This document shows, one piece after another, positions 1 through 12,200 of a stretch of 64,000 nt of DNA. The translations under genes were made by a program, and so were the position numbers. The notes beneath the pieces were generated by a model. It was not told the DNA's origin, ran no database searches, and worked only from the letters and a program-made list of their open reading frames with translations. The stretch is taken from the NCBI RefSeq assembly GCF_003369915.1, contig NC_046675.1:6014001-6078000 (forward strand), written 5' to 3'. The DNA comes from Drosophila miranda. Its lineage: Eukaryota; Arthropoda; Insecta; Diptera; Drosophilidae. Each line of letters opens with the position of its first letter. Position 1 is the stretch's first letter.

Positions 1-2895
1 AAGTGAAAATATTCAAGAATTAATTTTCATGTTAATAGCCACATACTCATCTCTTCGAAATTAGTTTATGTGATTTAAAAGAAATTTACGATAAATGACG
101 GACAAACACATCCTCAGAGCGGACATGGCTGACTTTGCATTTGTATAAATAAATATTATGCCATCATTGACATTTGGGCCAGCTTCGCATATTTTCGTGA
201 CGCACTGTAAAGCGAAGGCGACTTCATACCCTGAGAGCCATGTGCAAAACGTTTTATGCTGAAAACTAAAAACTAAAAATACCGTAAATCGATCAAAAGT
301 CTATAAAATCAGTTTCGGTGGGCCTTAAAATACACATAGTAATAGGTACGTACTCACCCAGCAAGATGTTCAGCAGCAAGCGCCAAATCCATTTGGCTGT
401 CGTCATTGTTTTTCTTTGCACTTAAAAATTTTTCCCTCCGCACACGGAGCCGGGGGTACACGGGGGGGGCACTCGCAGGCCGTAAAACTTGGCCAGAACC
501 CGAACGGCTTGTTTGTGTTTGCGCGAATTGCGCGGCCTTTCCTGTCTCTCTCTCTCTCTCTGCACTTTCACTGAACTGCAAAATTGTTGCTTCTTTGGTC
601 TAAACAAATCAAACGGTGGCCATTAATGAGTTAGTGTCGATCTTAGGAAGGAGACTGTGGGGCTTCTTCTTTTGTGGCGATGCACTTTTCCGGTTAATGA
701 CCGGAACGTGTCGGGTCGTGTCTTTCGCACATGTTGCACCTATGTATTTGCCCCTACCAAAGGAATGGGTGTGAGAATGGGCGTGGGCGTGGCCATGGCA
801 TATGCCAATCTAAGGGGTGTTGGCCGAGGCGCTTTCTTCTAATTGATATGCCATGCAGTGGCTGGCCAACTTCTGTTCCCTGGGGCTCATAACTCATCTG
901 GCGGCGACATATGTATAAATAGCCATGATATCAGCCCAGCTTAGGAATTTATAACTTCCGCTCCGACGAGCTGTGGTACCGAATTTGGAATTGGTTTTTT
1001 TTGGAAAATGGCAACTATTTTTCGGGTCTGTCGGTCTGGTCTGGTCTGCGTTTTCTCGTTTCGTTTTGTAGTTTAACAAAATGTTTAATTGCTGTTTTAA
1101 TTAATCATGCGTAAAGGCAGCCGAAACAGTCGAACAGAAACATGCTGATCATGCTGGAAATGAGCCAAGCTCTGCCATGGCGTGGGTGTGGAGGCACTGC
1201 CACTGGCATGGCGTCGGGGTTGCACAAGTTCCCCAATGCTAATGCTGATTCAATTTTGTTAGCCTTATAGAGCACCTCAAAGGGTAGCACCGGAATGGGC
1301 TGTCTGTCAATCACGCAGATGGCAGCAGAGCCGAAGATTGAACGCCTTTGATGCGACTCGCGTGCTTGGCATACAAATATCTGCGAAACTGTCAATAAAA
1401 CACAGATCTCTGATCTGAACTTAATTGCTTTTTCAATTTGTATGCCAGTCCACTTTTCATTAACATACATATGTATATATATATATTTTTAAGTGACCAA
1501 GAAAAGTATTGTTTCAATATCAATTAAGCGATTCAAAACCAATTTTCCCGCCTGGGCGGTACTGTACTCGGACTAATACTCGAGGCACACATTGTTCACG
1601 CTGTTTTTTATTGTCATTGGATCGGCGTCAGATATGGCAACTCACACGCCCCACATCCCATCGAAATACAAGTACAATGAGGCAGGGGCACAGGCAAAGG
1701 CAACCGCAGCCCACAAAAATACATTGAAAACATAGGAAATACTACAATTAAATAAGAGTTAAACAAATTCGATAAGTGGTGGGCGATCATCATCGACAAA
1801 TATGTATAAACGTACAATATATATTGTGAAAGTGACAGCTTTGGCCCTGTAGCCGCCTCCGGCCATCAATTATTCGCTTGACTTTGGCACCAAAACAGCA
1901 AACGAGATGATGCTCTAGTTATCATTGCATGTACTTATAAGCACGCTTGTGTGCATACATCAAGCACAACATACCATTTGCTGCCAACAAAATTGCGCTG
2001 ACAAATACCCCAAAAATTCGTAATGTGCCTCAACTGCCAACTGGCCGCGTGCCCTTAAATGTTTGTTATATCATGGGGGGTATTACTGAAAGAAACCCCC
2101 GAGGAAAGCCTCAAAGCTTTGGGAATGCAACACCTGCAGACTAATTTCGGTGGAGCATTGTTTACGCCTCGAAATGGGGGGAAATGGGAGCGAGGTGGAC
2201 TCATTCTTTTTGTTAAACAAATGCATTTCTTTTTTTGTTTTCATTTCAATTTCACTGCCGTGACCGCGACCAAGACGCCGCTGACTCACACACAGAACAT
2301 GGTTAAAAACAGTTGCCAAAAAAAACACCAGCCACCCAAACACCCCAACACATAGATACTCAGACGTATCTATGTATATCTATGTTTATTTAATTCGTTA
2401 TATGTACGAGTTTTTGAATTTGAACTGAATTTTGAGCCAATGCACACCTTGAAAATCACAAATTTCATGCCAGAGCGCCAGCAGCAAAATTTGAATTCTG
2501 TCACGGCATGCAGTAGATTGCAAGGGGTATCGGCTCTCCGGTGTTCCCTATCTATCTGCGGCGTGCTGACAATGTTACGTATACGCAGCGTACGAGCATA
2601 TCTCTAGGTTTGCACAGCTGTTCGAAATAGCAGCGGAATTTTCAGAATATTCTACCTTTTGCGGTCTCAAAGAGCCTCCACACACGAATACGAAGACGGA
2701 CACGGAGACGGATCCGGACACTCACGGACTCACTCGCGGTATCTTGTGGTATCTGGCGGAGAAGAAGCCAAAACGAACCGCACGCGTGTAAAGCAACAAG
2801 CAAACTGAAAAACTTTTGATGTTGCTATTTTGTATGTTTTTTATTTTGTTGCCTCAAAATGTGGGAGATGAAAAGCACGCACACCCACAGAGCGC

Positions 2896-2980
2896 TCGAC
2901 AGAGAGAGAGGGAGAGAGACATTCAGGGCGAGAGAGAGATGGGAGAGCGAGCGCGCGAGATGGAAGGGAGAGACGCATGC
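2896..2980. promoter_or_regulatory. GA-rich tract, possible GAGA-factor site cluster
   Basis: Repeated GAGAG units run through this stretch, interrupted by GCGC-containing spacers. GAGAG is the core recognised by Drosophila GAGA factor (Trl) and is common in promoters and Polycomb response elements. The sequence shows only the motif density; function is inference. No recognisable gene start is adjacent. Confidence 0.35.
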
Positions 2981-3126
2981 ATGCATAGACTATTTAATTC
3001 ATTTCAAAAAGAATTTACTTATTTCGAATAGAACAAACACACAGAGCAGTCGAGCTGAGCAGCTGAGCAGCGCGAAAAGCGCGTGAGCGGGAGCTTTGGC
3101 AAGCGTTAGACGCTCCCTAGACAGCG

Positions 3127-3143
3127 ATGGGGGGGGGGGGGGG
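3127..3143. repeat. poly-G homopolymer
   Basis: An uninterrupted run of about 17 G residues. Runs this long are uncommon in Drosophila and are error-prone in sequencing, so the exact length is uncertain. Confidence 0.8.
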
Positions 3144-4740
3144 ACTGGGGGCTCCAGAAGAAAATGGTAAAAGTCTCTTCTGGGCTGCAGCACAGTGGAT
3201 GGCGATGCGTAGCATGGCACTGCAACTTAATATTCGCTATTATGATAGACTCTGCCACAGCATTTATGGCGGTTCACATTTCGCCCCAGTCAGGCAGTCA
3301 GGCAGTCAACCACTCAAGCCCTGGAACCACCCAACCACACAATGACGTCGCCAACTCGTGGTCGTCATGGGGCTCTTCCGACTCCGACTCCAACTTTGAG
3401 AGTTTTGCAATTGACTTCGATGGAATTGTGAAAATTATGCTGTCAATTGGTATTTTATTGCTTTTAAATTGATTGTTTTAATAGCTAGAGAAATTTGAAA
3501 CTATTTTGCTATCCGCCCAGTGGCCGAATGGCCGAATTCTACGGTTTGGAGCCCGGCCCACTGTGCGGGCGATTGCATAATCCCGCATAAACAAATACAT
3601 ATCTAAATAGGAAAAGGCCCAGCGTAAACTCTTAATCTGAAAATCATTTTGTTTATTTGATTCGGTCACGCAGCGAGCGGAGGAGCGCCTTTTCATTCCG
3701 CTCATTAAGCTCATTTACACAGAGACAAAGACAGAGACAGGGACACACACAAGCAGAACAACTCAATCGGAAAAGCGTCTTGTCTTCGATGCTCTCCGCG
3801 CTCTCGTTGGCGTCTAAAATTATGGGATTGATGTGACGTTGGGAAGGGGAGGGTAGGGGGGACTGTGCACGGCAAGGGGAGAGTTCAATATGTGCTTATT
3901 TATTATGTTGCAAGCTCGGAGCTCTCTGCCACACTCTCGCTCTCCACTCACTATCGATCGTGCGCGCTCGACATTATGAACTAATTAAAAAATCTACTTT
4001 GAAGCAGGCCGCTGCCCGCAGTGGCAAAGTGGAAAAGTGGCATAGTGGCAAATGAGCTTTTGATCAATACGCCTCACTGCAATTAGTCGTACTGAAGCCA
4101 TAAATTGTTCTCGCTTCTCTCGTGGCGACCGAAATCTAAATCATTTTTCTGGTTAACCTTTCGCGACTGATTGTGGGGGTTCCCCCATCCTAGCATTTTA
4201 TTTGTGTTTGAACAAAAGTGACTTATGTAGTTTGAAACAGTACAAAAAACACAATATACGTGGCTTCTAGATCCATTTCTTAGCAATTGTTTGAATAAAT
4301 TTAAACTACATTCCAACCTTCGATAAATACTCACTCAATTGTTGATTTGAAATACCTGTTGATTGTGTTGTTTATATAAAACAAAAAACTCGCTTATGTT
4401 AATTATTTGAAAATATTTATTCTGACTTTCTATCAGAGACTCATTAAAAATGTGCTTATTTCTAATAAAAATTTCTACATATAAATATTAAAGTTGTTTT
4501 TAAAAATTTCGCAAAATCTTAGAAATAAATGTGCTTTTAAAATTAAACAATATGGCAATTAATTTCGATTCGATTTCGCTTTTATTTCGATTTGTGTCAA
4601 CCAAACTGTAACAACCAGTCGGAGCGGAGGAGCTAGCTCAAGTCTTCTTTTCTGCTTCCTTTAAATAATGAAAGCAATCTCAGTGTTTAGAAATATTTAC
4701 ATGGCACCCTTGGGAGTCAGCGCCGTCTATAGCCTTTAGT

Positions 4741-7700
4741 CTATAGGCATTCTTCTGTCTCCTCGCTGCCCATCGATACAATGACGGGCGTTGAGAGATC
4801 CACATCCAGCAGCTTCATCTGAGCATCCTCCTCGTGCAGAGAGTCCTTGCCAAGGCGTTGCTCCTGCATCTCGATGTCCAGTGTCCCATGCTGGCGTTGG
4901 AACGATACCACGAAAATGACCAGCGAGGTGATAATGAAGATCACCGCAGTTCCAGAGCACAGGGCGATGATCATGGTGGAACGGTAGGAGGAGGGCCGCG
5001 AGAGAGGTGCTGAATGTTCGTCGGCCGAGTTGCTGTCGAAGGTCTGTCCGGCATCGTGGGGGGGATAGGACACCAGCGGTGTGGCGGTGCTGTCGTCCGA
5101 TGGACATTTTGGCTCATCTGCAGCGGATGGTTTTTCTTCCTTCCCCGAGGAATCGTCATCGTCCTTGGACTGTTCGGTTTTAGCATCTGTTTCATCGCTT
5201 TCTGCTTCTTTCTCTTCGATGGACTCATCTTCAACATTGTGGGTGCCTTTGGGAACATCTGAATCTACGACTTTCTGTGTTTCGGTTGATTCATGGACAG
5301 TCTTAATCTGCTCAGTTCGGGCTACAGCAACCTCCTCCTCCTCCTCTGAGTGCTCTTCATTGGGGCTTAAGACTTCAGTTGCAGTCTCCTCTGTAGTCTC
5401 AGGTATGGCGATCTCTGCTCCAGAGGCCTCATTAACGGGGTCCTGCGGCTCTGCTGGCTCCACGACTGTTTCCTCTGGCGGTCCTGCCTCTTCTATCTGT
5501 GCCTCAATCTCTGCCTTTGCCGCGATCTCAGCCTTAGCCTCGATATCAGCTTTAGTTTCTACTTCCGCATTGGTAGGTTCCACGCTGATAGTGCTGATCG
5601 CTTTTGGTTCAATCTCCTCAGAATCGATTTCATTCAGACTGTCTGTTTGCTCCTCAAGTATACGCTCTTCGAGAACAGTTTTAGTTTCTTGCGAAGGAGT
5701 CTCCGAAGGAACCTCCGGCGCCACCTCAACGGGCAGCAGATCTTCCACGCCTTGTTTCTTGGTCACCTGGTGCTTGGGTCCTTCATAGATCGGCAACGGA
5801 GTTGTCTCTCTATCCTCAAAGACCTCGTGCTCCTGCTCCAAGGCCAACAGGTTTGTTTTAGTGATGGGTTGTTCGGTGATAGCCCGGTTCTCGTTGAAGA
5901 TGACGGACACCAGGTCACTGGTTACACTGGGCAACGGTCTGCTACGGCCCTCCTCCTGCTCGCTGGACACGGGTGTATGTTCAGTAGCCGTAGCGGTATC
6001 CGCATTCGTATTTGTTTGTTGTAATTCCTTGGTTTGATCGTTGTTCGCTTGTGGGTTCAATGGGACTTCTTTGGAACCCTCTTCCTCAGCTTCAAGTGTC
6101 TTGGGCTCGCGAGCACTTTGAACTGCAAATGAAGGATGGATTTTGGTTAGTCTTTGCGCTCCAACTCAGGATGGTTATACCATTTACCTTCAGTCTCCTG
6201 ATGATCGGTTTTATTTTCCTGGTCCTGTGCGAGCTCCTCCTTCAGTTGCACCACCGGACTCGAGGCATCGGCCTCCATTTCCAACTCCATTTCACTCTTC
6301 ACCGCATTTCGTATGTCCTGCTCTAGGTCCTCGCCGGCCAAAGCAACAAAGCTGGTGTCCACCAGGTCATCCACAACTTCAGACGCTCTGGTCTCTACAG
6401 GATCGATCGCCACTTCCTGGAGGGCAGGCTCAACGGTCGTTTCATTTTGATTTACGATTTCTTCGATATCCGCAGGAAAGGTGGTTGACTCGGCTAAAAT
6501 GATATCAACAAGACATAGTTAAGTTACAAACCAATGTGGAATTTCAATGTAGAATTACATGTAGCTGGCATGTAACTGCCAACAGATGGCGTGTGCTGAT
6601 GATGTAGAATACATGTACAATTCTTTGTTTCTCTAATTTTGTAGCTCTCTTATTTAAATATTTTTTAAAAGGAAACCGAAAAAAACCCTTTTAAAACGAA
6701 TCAAATCTTATAGAAAACTGATTAATTTACCGGATAGACAATCTTTACATTAGGAAATGCCTTTTATTTAGTAGACCAATATATTAATCTATATTAAGAT
6801 CAATGTAAGATCAGCTTATCGGAAAGAATTTCGAAAACATGCAGAAGAATAAAGAAAACTGAAATGCTATTGCATAAAATATATTGCTTGCATCTTCTCT
6901 CATGCATTCAAACACTTTTCCATGAATTTTCCTTGTGTACAGGTGGGTGGCAAATAGATTTGAGTGGACGATCATCAAATTACGATCACTAGATCTAGAT
7001 TCGAGTCTAGTTTGTGTGGGGCCGACCGGTAAACTGTCTTGTTAAACAACTTTCACAGAATGGAATCAATTATGATTTACGAAATGCAAATTCGAACAAC
7101 GACCAGCAGGGAGAAAGTAAAAACAGGAAAGAACCTGCGTGATGCACAGGAATGTCCAAAAGCTTTTTGGACCGAAAATTAATAAAATGTATTCTCAAAC
7201 GATGATAATAGTCCCACCGTTACATTGATAAACTTCCCATTTAACGAACTAATAAACCAATATTGCTGCCATATTCCTCCACACAGCCGCCATTAGGCCT
7301 TTTCGAATGATTTTTCTTTATGGCCATGCCTCTAGCATCTACCTATGTATCCGAGTGTGCGTTGACAAACGGCATTGATATGGACATCGACACGGCCCAT
7401 TCATAGCCACATCTATTCGGCAGCTATCATCACTGTCATCAGTGCACATTTTCTCACACATTCATTGACAACTTCTTGGGACCCGACCCCGCCACATCCC
7501 GTCCCAGATCTCAGATAGCGGGCTGGCCGCAACCCGAATTCCCGTCCGGCGTATGTGCATACGTACGCCCGCGCCCCAATAATTCAAAATGCTTCCAAGT
7601 GGTCGTCGATGCAGTGATTAAAATTCCAGACACACACGACAACACCAACAACATCCCAAATTAGTAACAAAATAAACAAACCAACGAAACCAGGCAGCGG

Positions 7701-9273
7701 CAACCCGCCCAGTTTGTCTTTTCTTTGCCTATAAAGTAGCTGACTTTATTTATGAGATGACATCCATTCCTGCCCGTCCCTCTTCGCACGCACATCTCGT
7801 TCTCAATTCTCAATCCCTTGCCATGCCAATGCATGCCTCAATGCCTCGATGCCTCGATGCCTCTTTGCCTGTGCCCAAAAGACTCTAGGAGATGCAACTG
7901 CATTCGTGGAAAAACAGAATTATTAGATGCTCTGCATGAGATATGCATGGGCGGTGCGGCCCATACCCATGCCCATTTCTATTCCTATTCCCAATCCCTT
8001 GGGAACGAGTGTCAGGCAACAACAATAACACAGCATCGGGGCATAGAGAGCGTCCCAGAGTCTAAAGAAGGTCTTAAAATGGGACAAAGCATGCCGCACC
8101 AACGAAAACAAAGACGAAATGGCATTTAGAGAAAATAACAACAGGAAAAATAAATCGATTTTCTTTTCGGCTGTCCACGCAGCTTGCCGCAGTTGCAGTT
8201 GCCCAAACCGGGGCAGTGTCATCTGTCGGGGTCCGGTCCGGGGTCCCTTCTGTGGTGGAGTGCCTGCCTGCATTGGGAAATTATCTTTTTGGACATATTC
8301 GGTTGCTCCCATGTTGTGTGGGCATGTTCTAAGTGAGAAATATTACATGTTCTACAGAGGGCAACATACAAGCATGATCAATGATCCTTTAAGGGTGGGG
8401 TCGGGACAGTTATGGGCTTAGGGAATTGTAATTGATGGAACGCGATACAAATTATGAGTTTGTTCGACCAGAAATTAGGGAACCCCGCTTAATTAGATGT
8501 CTTCTGACTCATTCAATGTCCCAGTGTTAGATTCCCATAAAGACTCTCCCCATAGTCCCCTCTTTAACCGAATTGCGACTGATCCCCCTGTTATCTCTGT
8601 TTTATCGCACAACTTGAACTCTGGCGACCGCCTCAATTGGCTTGTTGCTAAACATTATTGAACTTTCGCACGCTGCTGGGGTCTCTCTGACGCTCCTGTG
8701 GTCGATGGGGGATTTTATGAGACACCCAAGTGCCACTGTTTTGGGGGTAGATTGGATCGCGGTTGGGCTGTGGCATCTGCGGCCTCTGCGTCGCCTCTTC
8801 CGCGGCAGTGGCATAATTACGCGCAGTTTGCTGGCAAGCTGTCTGCAGTCAGTGCCTGCCTGTTTGAATTATGCCAACAAACTAAAAGAAAACGGGGAAA
8901 ATGCAATAATGTCTCTCAGAAGAGTCGGGCAGCAACGGCAGCCAGATATATAAGTCAAAGGCCTGATGCGACCGCAGCATCTACAAGTGATTACGACAAA
9001 GATGATGATGATGACGACAATGCATCTCTCTATCTCTCAGATTCACTCGTATAGCAGGGGTTGGAGAAGACGTGGCGGTGGCAAGTGATGGAGCTGGTGT
9101 GTCTGATACTTACAAGGTAGAGCCGAGCATGGAGCCAGCATGGACACTGCGGCCAGCGTCACGAAGACCAATGCCAGAGCCAGAGGGTTCGCCAGTCCGT
9201 TCCCGGTGGAGCATCTGCCTGGAAAAACTTTGCAGCTGCTTCTCCTGATGCGATGGCTCTTAGAAATTGCCAT
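4741..9273 (-). CDS. acidic single-pass membrane protein, function unrecognised
   Basis: I do not recognise this gene. Three exons join in phase: 9273-9114, 6493-6188 and 6122-4741, giving 615 aa. The first exon encodes a basic start (MAISKSHRIRR) followed by a hydrophobic stretch ending near APCSALP, which reads as a signal peptide or signal anchor. The ectodomain is very rich in Glu, Thr and Pro, with a short quasi-repeat built on EAKAEI/ADIEAK. A hydrophobic segment (STMIIALCSGTAVIFII and onward, about residues 540-563) precedes a 52-residue acidic tail ending in ETEECL. Overall this is the layout of a type I membrane protein with a disordered, acidic, possibly glycosylated ectodomain. The first intron is 2.6 kb and the second is 65 bp. 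The start at 9273 follows a good CAAT-ATG context; the frame stays open upstream to 9405. Splice sites are canonical GT-AG. Low complexity makes homology uncertain. Confidence 0.72.
6494..9113 (-). other. large first intron of the acidic membrane-protein gene
   Basis: This non-coding stretch is bounded by the donor CTT/GTAAGT (9114/9113) and the acceptor TTTTAG (6494). I see no coding exon inside it. It contains AT-rich sequence and scattered short repeats. An internal alternative promoter is possible but nothing specific marks one. Confidence 0.6.
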
Positions 9274-12200
9274 ATTGAATGACTGATTGATTAGGTTGTC
9301 GCTCCTTGTTTGACGGGCCCGAAACGAAATCAACAAAACTGGCCAAGAGCCGGCTAACACGCACACAACACACACGCGCACGCACAGATACACGATGATG
9401 GGCACACAGATACTGCGATGCGATACAAATGCAGCTTGCGTTCGTTCTCTTTAGAGTTTCAGCTGTTGCTGCCTGCCTGCTGCCTGTATTCCGACTCCGA
9501 TTTCCAGCTCCGTACGCGTTGGCGACTCACAAAGAACTAAAGTTGAGAACGCGTGCGCTCTGGAATTTTGTTGCCGTCGTCGTCGTCGTTGTCGTCGCTG
9601 TGTGGCAGACACAGATACATGTACATATACATACGACCTGGCCCTGGGCCGGGTCTCTCTGCCTTTCTCTGCAGTTTGCCGCATGCCAGATCCATCATGA
9701 GAGTGCCTGCATTTGTTTGCCTTTGGGTAATAATAGGGCATGGCATGGCAGGCAGGCATACGGCTTCTGCAGCCGCTTCTGAGTGGGCTAGGTGTGGGGT
9801 TGCCGCCCCGGCCATAAAACAGTATCACTGTGTGTGTGTGTATGTGTGTGTGTTGGTCTGATAAGTGTAAAAGTGTATTCGAAGCGCCAGCCCCAGCCCT
9901 ATCCCTAGCCAACATGCGAGCTAGCTCGTCGAATCGGAACTAACATTTTGGCGCGGCTATATCGGGGGTACTTCACATCCACATCGTCATCGAGAGCCCC
10001 TCTCATTGTAGGCAGCCAATTCGCTTGCAGGCGCTCTTCGGGACTGGACCCTTAGCTCGGTAAGCGTCGGGGTCGGTCTGGCTTTACCTCTACCTCTGCC
10101 CGGCACTCGTACGCGTACGTACTCGTATTGTTTACTTGGTACAATACGAGAGCTCCAATACAAAAGAGAGCATGAACAATAAGGGTCTGGAGAGTAGGAC
10201 AAGCCCCCCCATTTGATATCATGTGTAATCAATCAGAGCATAGATTATGGGCTCAAATTATGGGAATAAAAAGTTGTATACTTTTCCAGATATGAGGGAA
10301 AATGCAACCACACAAAGCCAACACATTTCCAAATAATAACTGATAACATAATTTAAAAACTAATTAAAATCTGAAACCATGCCATAGTTAAACCAAGACC
10401 GAAACGCTTATCAACCTGATCGACTGGGACGAATCCGTTGCAGTGTTTGTTTAATGTTCAGTGGAGTGGACGAGCGTGAATGATTTTTGCCCAGAAACCC
10501 AGCCGATGCCTGCACGAGAGCTCAGCATCGCATCGGAGTGCTTGTTGTCCACGGGGGTCTTTCCAGGCAAAGTGCCTGTGAATGGATGGATGGACCGGGC
10601 GACCACTACCTTCTGGTTGGTCTGCTGCTGCCCTGACAGAATCCCAAGCGAAACTTCTGGCAAAGCTGTCGTCAATGACGACAATCGACAACGAGGAGGA
10701 GCCTTTACATACTACTCCTATTTGTTGTACTTGTTGTATATTTGTATATAGTTGTTTTGAGACTTTTGGCCGTGGAGTGTAGGTTTTCCCTGCAGCATTT
10801 TCCATTCCGTGAGGTAGCAGCCTCCGCCTGGGACTCGGACGTCGCTTGGAACTGGTCGGCCCACTGTTTATCTTTTATTGATTACGCCAGCAGGTAACCC
10901 CCAGTGCAGACCGTGCCACGGAAATTTGACTAATGTGAGCGCGCCTTCAGATTCAATTTAGTCGTTAAATATTTAGATTTTGTTATTGCCGTCGTGGCTC
11001 TGCGGTGGTGGACGGCAACAGGAAGGAATCAATTGGTTTCCCTTTGAGTAACAGCGCTTAGTCATGACGAACAACGTCAAAGTCGACGTCGACGGTGGCG
11101 GCGGTGGTGGCAGCCACTTCCTCCTAAGGCCTCACAATGTTCCTTTTGTTGTCGGCCGGAGTCGTGGCGGCGGATTGAGATTTTGTTGATTTTTTTATTT
11201 TATTTTTGCTTGCCGCGTTTTACGACCGACAATTGCCAGCAGTTAGCAGTCAGCTAGCAGTCAGCTATCCATCCAGGCAGCTGTAAATATGTAATCCCTG
11301 GCTCATGACTCAGGCAGCCGCGGACGTCGCAAGTCGGGCTGCAATTAGAGAAGCGCCTCAGACAGGTAGACGGTTCCTGGCCAAGGCCGCCGCTGCTGCT
11401 GCCGTTTGCAAGGGCCAATTTACAAACACATCAAGAAGCAATTAGGCCCAGATTAGCATAGTGCTATTCACTGACCCGGCGCTCAGTGCGGGGAAACGGG
11501 TGACAGTCATCGCCTGCCCTTTCCCCGAGCTCAGTCGTCAATCACTTTCGTTTTATGACCGACGGCTTGGCTGGCGCTGCATTGATAAGCAACTGATTAC
11601 ATCGCCTGGGCTGCCCCGCCTTGGCCTTTTCTGGTTTAGATAAACGAACGAAGAAAGACGAAAGAAAGGCTGAGCTGAGCTGAGCTGAGCGGACTGACCG
11701 GAAACCCAGTTCCAGAGACCGAAAGAAAACGAAATTCAATGCAAACATTCGAGTATCAGAAACAAGAGCACTCAAAGTGAAATGTCAGCTCATTGTTGGA
11801 AGGAAAAGCTGGACGGGCCTTTGATTTGTGGCCGCCACAACGCATCGCATCGCATCAGTTTCGGTGGATGTGGATGGGGATAGGGATGGGGCACGCATTA
11901 TGCAGATCTTGTCCAGTTTGGGTTTCAAGTTCAATACAAAGTTCACGCCACGCAACTGTGAATGACTGACCGAAAGTGGGGAAATTACCAAATGGTTTCC
12001 AGATAACCAATATCTGTATACACTTCCTCAAAATATGTGATTCATAAGTAAATGAAATAAATACTATTAAATTAAACAGTCGATTGAGGAGTTATGTGAA
12101 GGCAGAACATTTCTCAGTAGTGATCTTTGAAAAATAACTGCAATTCAAGGAAGTCCCTGCTCAGAACTACCTTCACTCAAATCTGAATCGTTCAAAACTA

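Larger units (their letters stand above)
1..4740. other. non-coding region, includes probable 3' UTR of the gene at 4741-9273
   Basis: No reading frame here has convincing coding character. The right-hand few hundred bases probably hold the 3' UTR of the minus-strand gene that ends at 4741; a minus-strand polyadenylation hexamer (TTTATT on plus) lies near 4573. The stretch contains a GA-rich tract (about 2896-2980), a long poly-G run (3127-3143) and short TA and CA repeats. A minus-strand frame at 1105-1402 with a possible acceptor is treated as a weak finding only. Confidence 0.6.

Noticed and set aside
2816-3086. Arg/Glu-rich plus-strand frames
   Set aside because: They are translations of the GA-rich tract only.
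5081-5788. 235-codon serine-rich plus-strand frame
   Set aside because: It is the reverse complement of the Glu/Thr-rich coding exon of the acidic membrane protein, which reads as Ser/Val-rich on the other strand.
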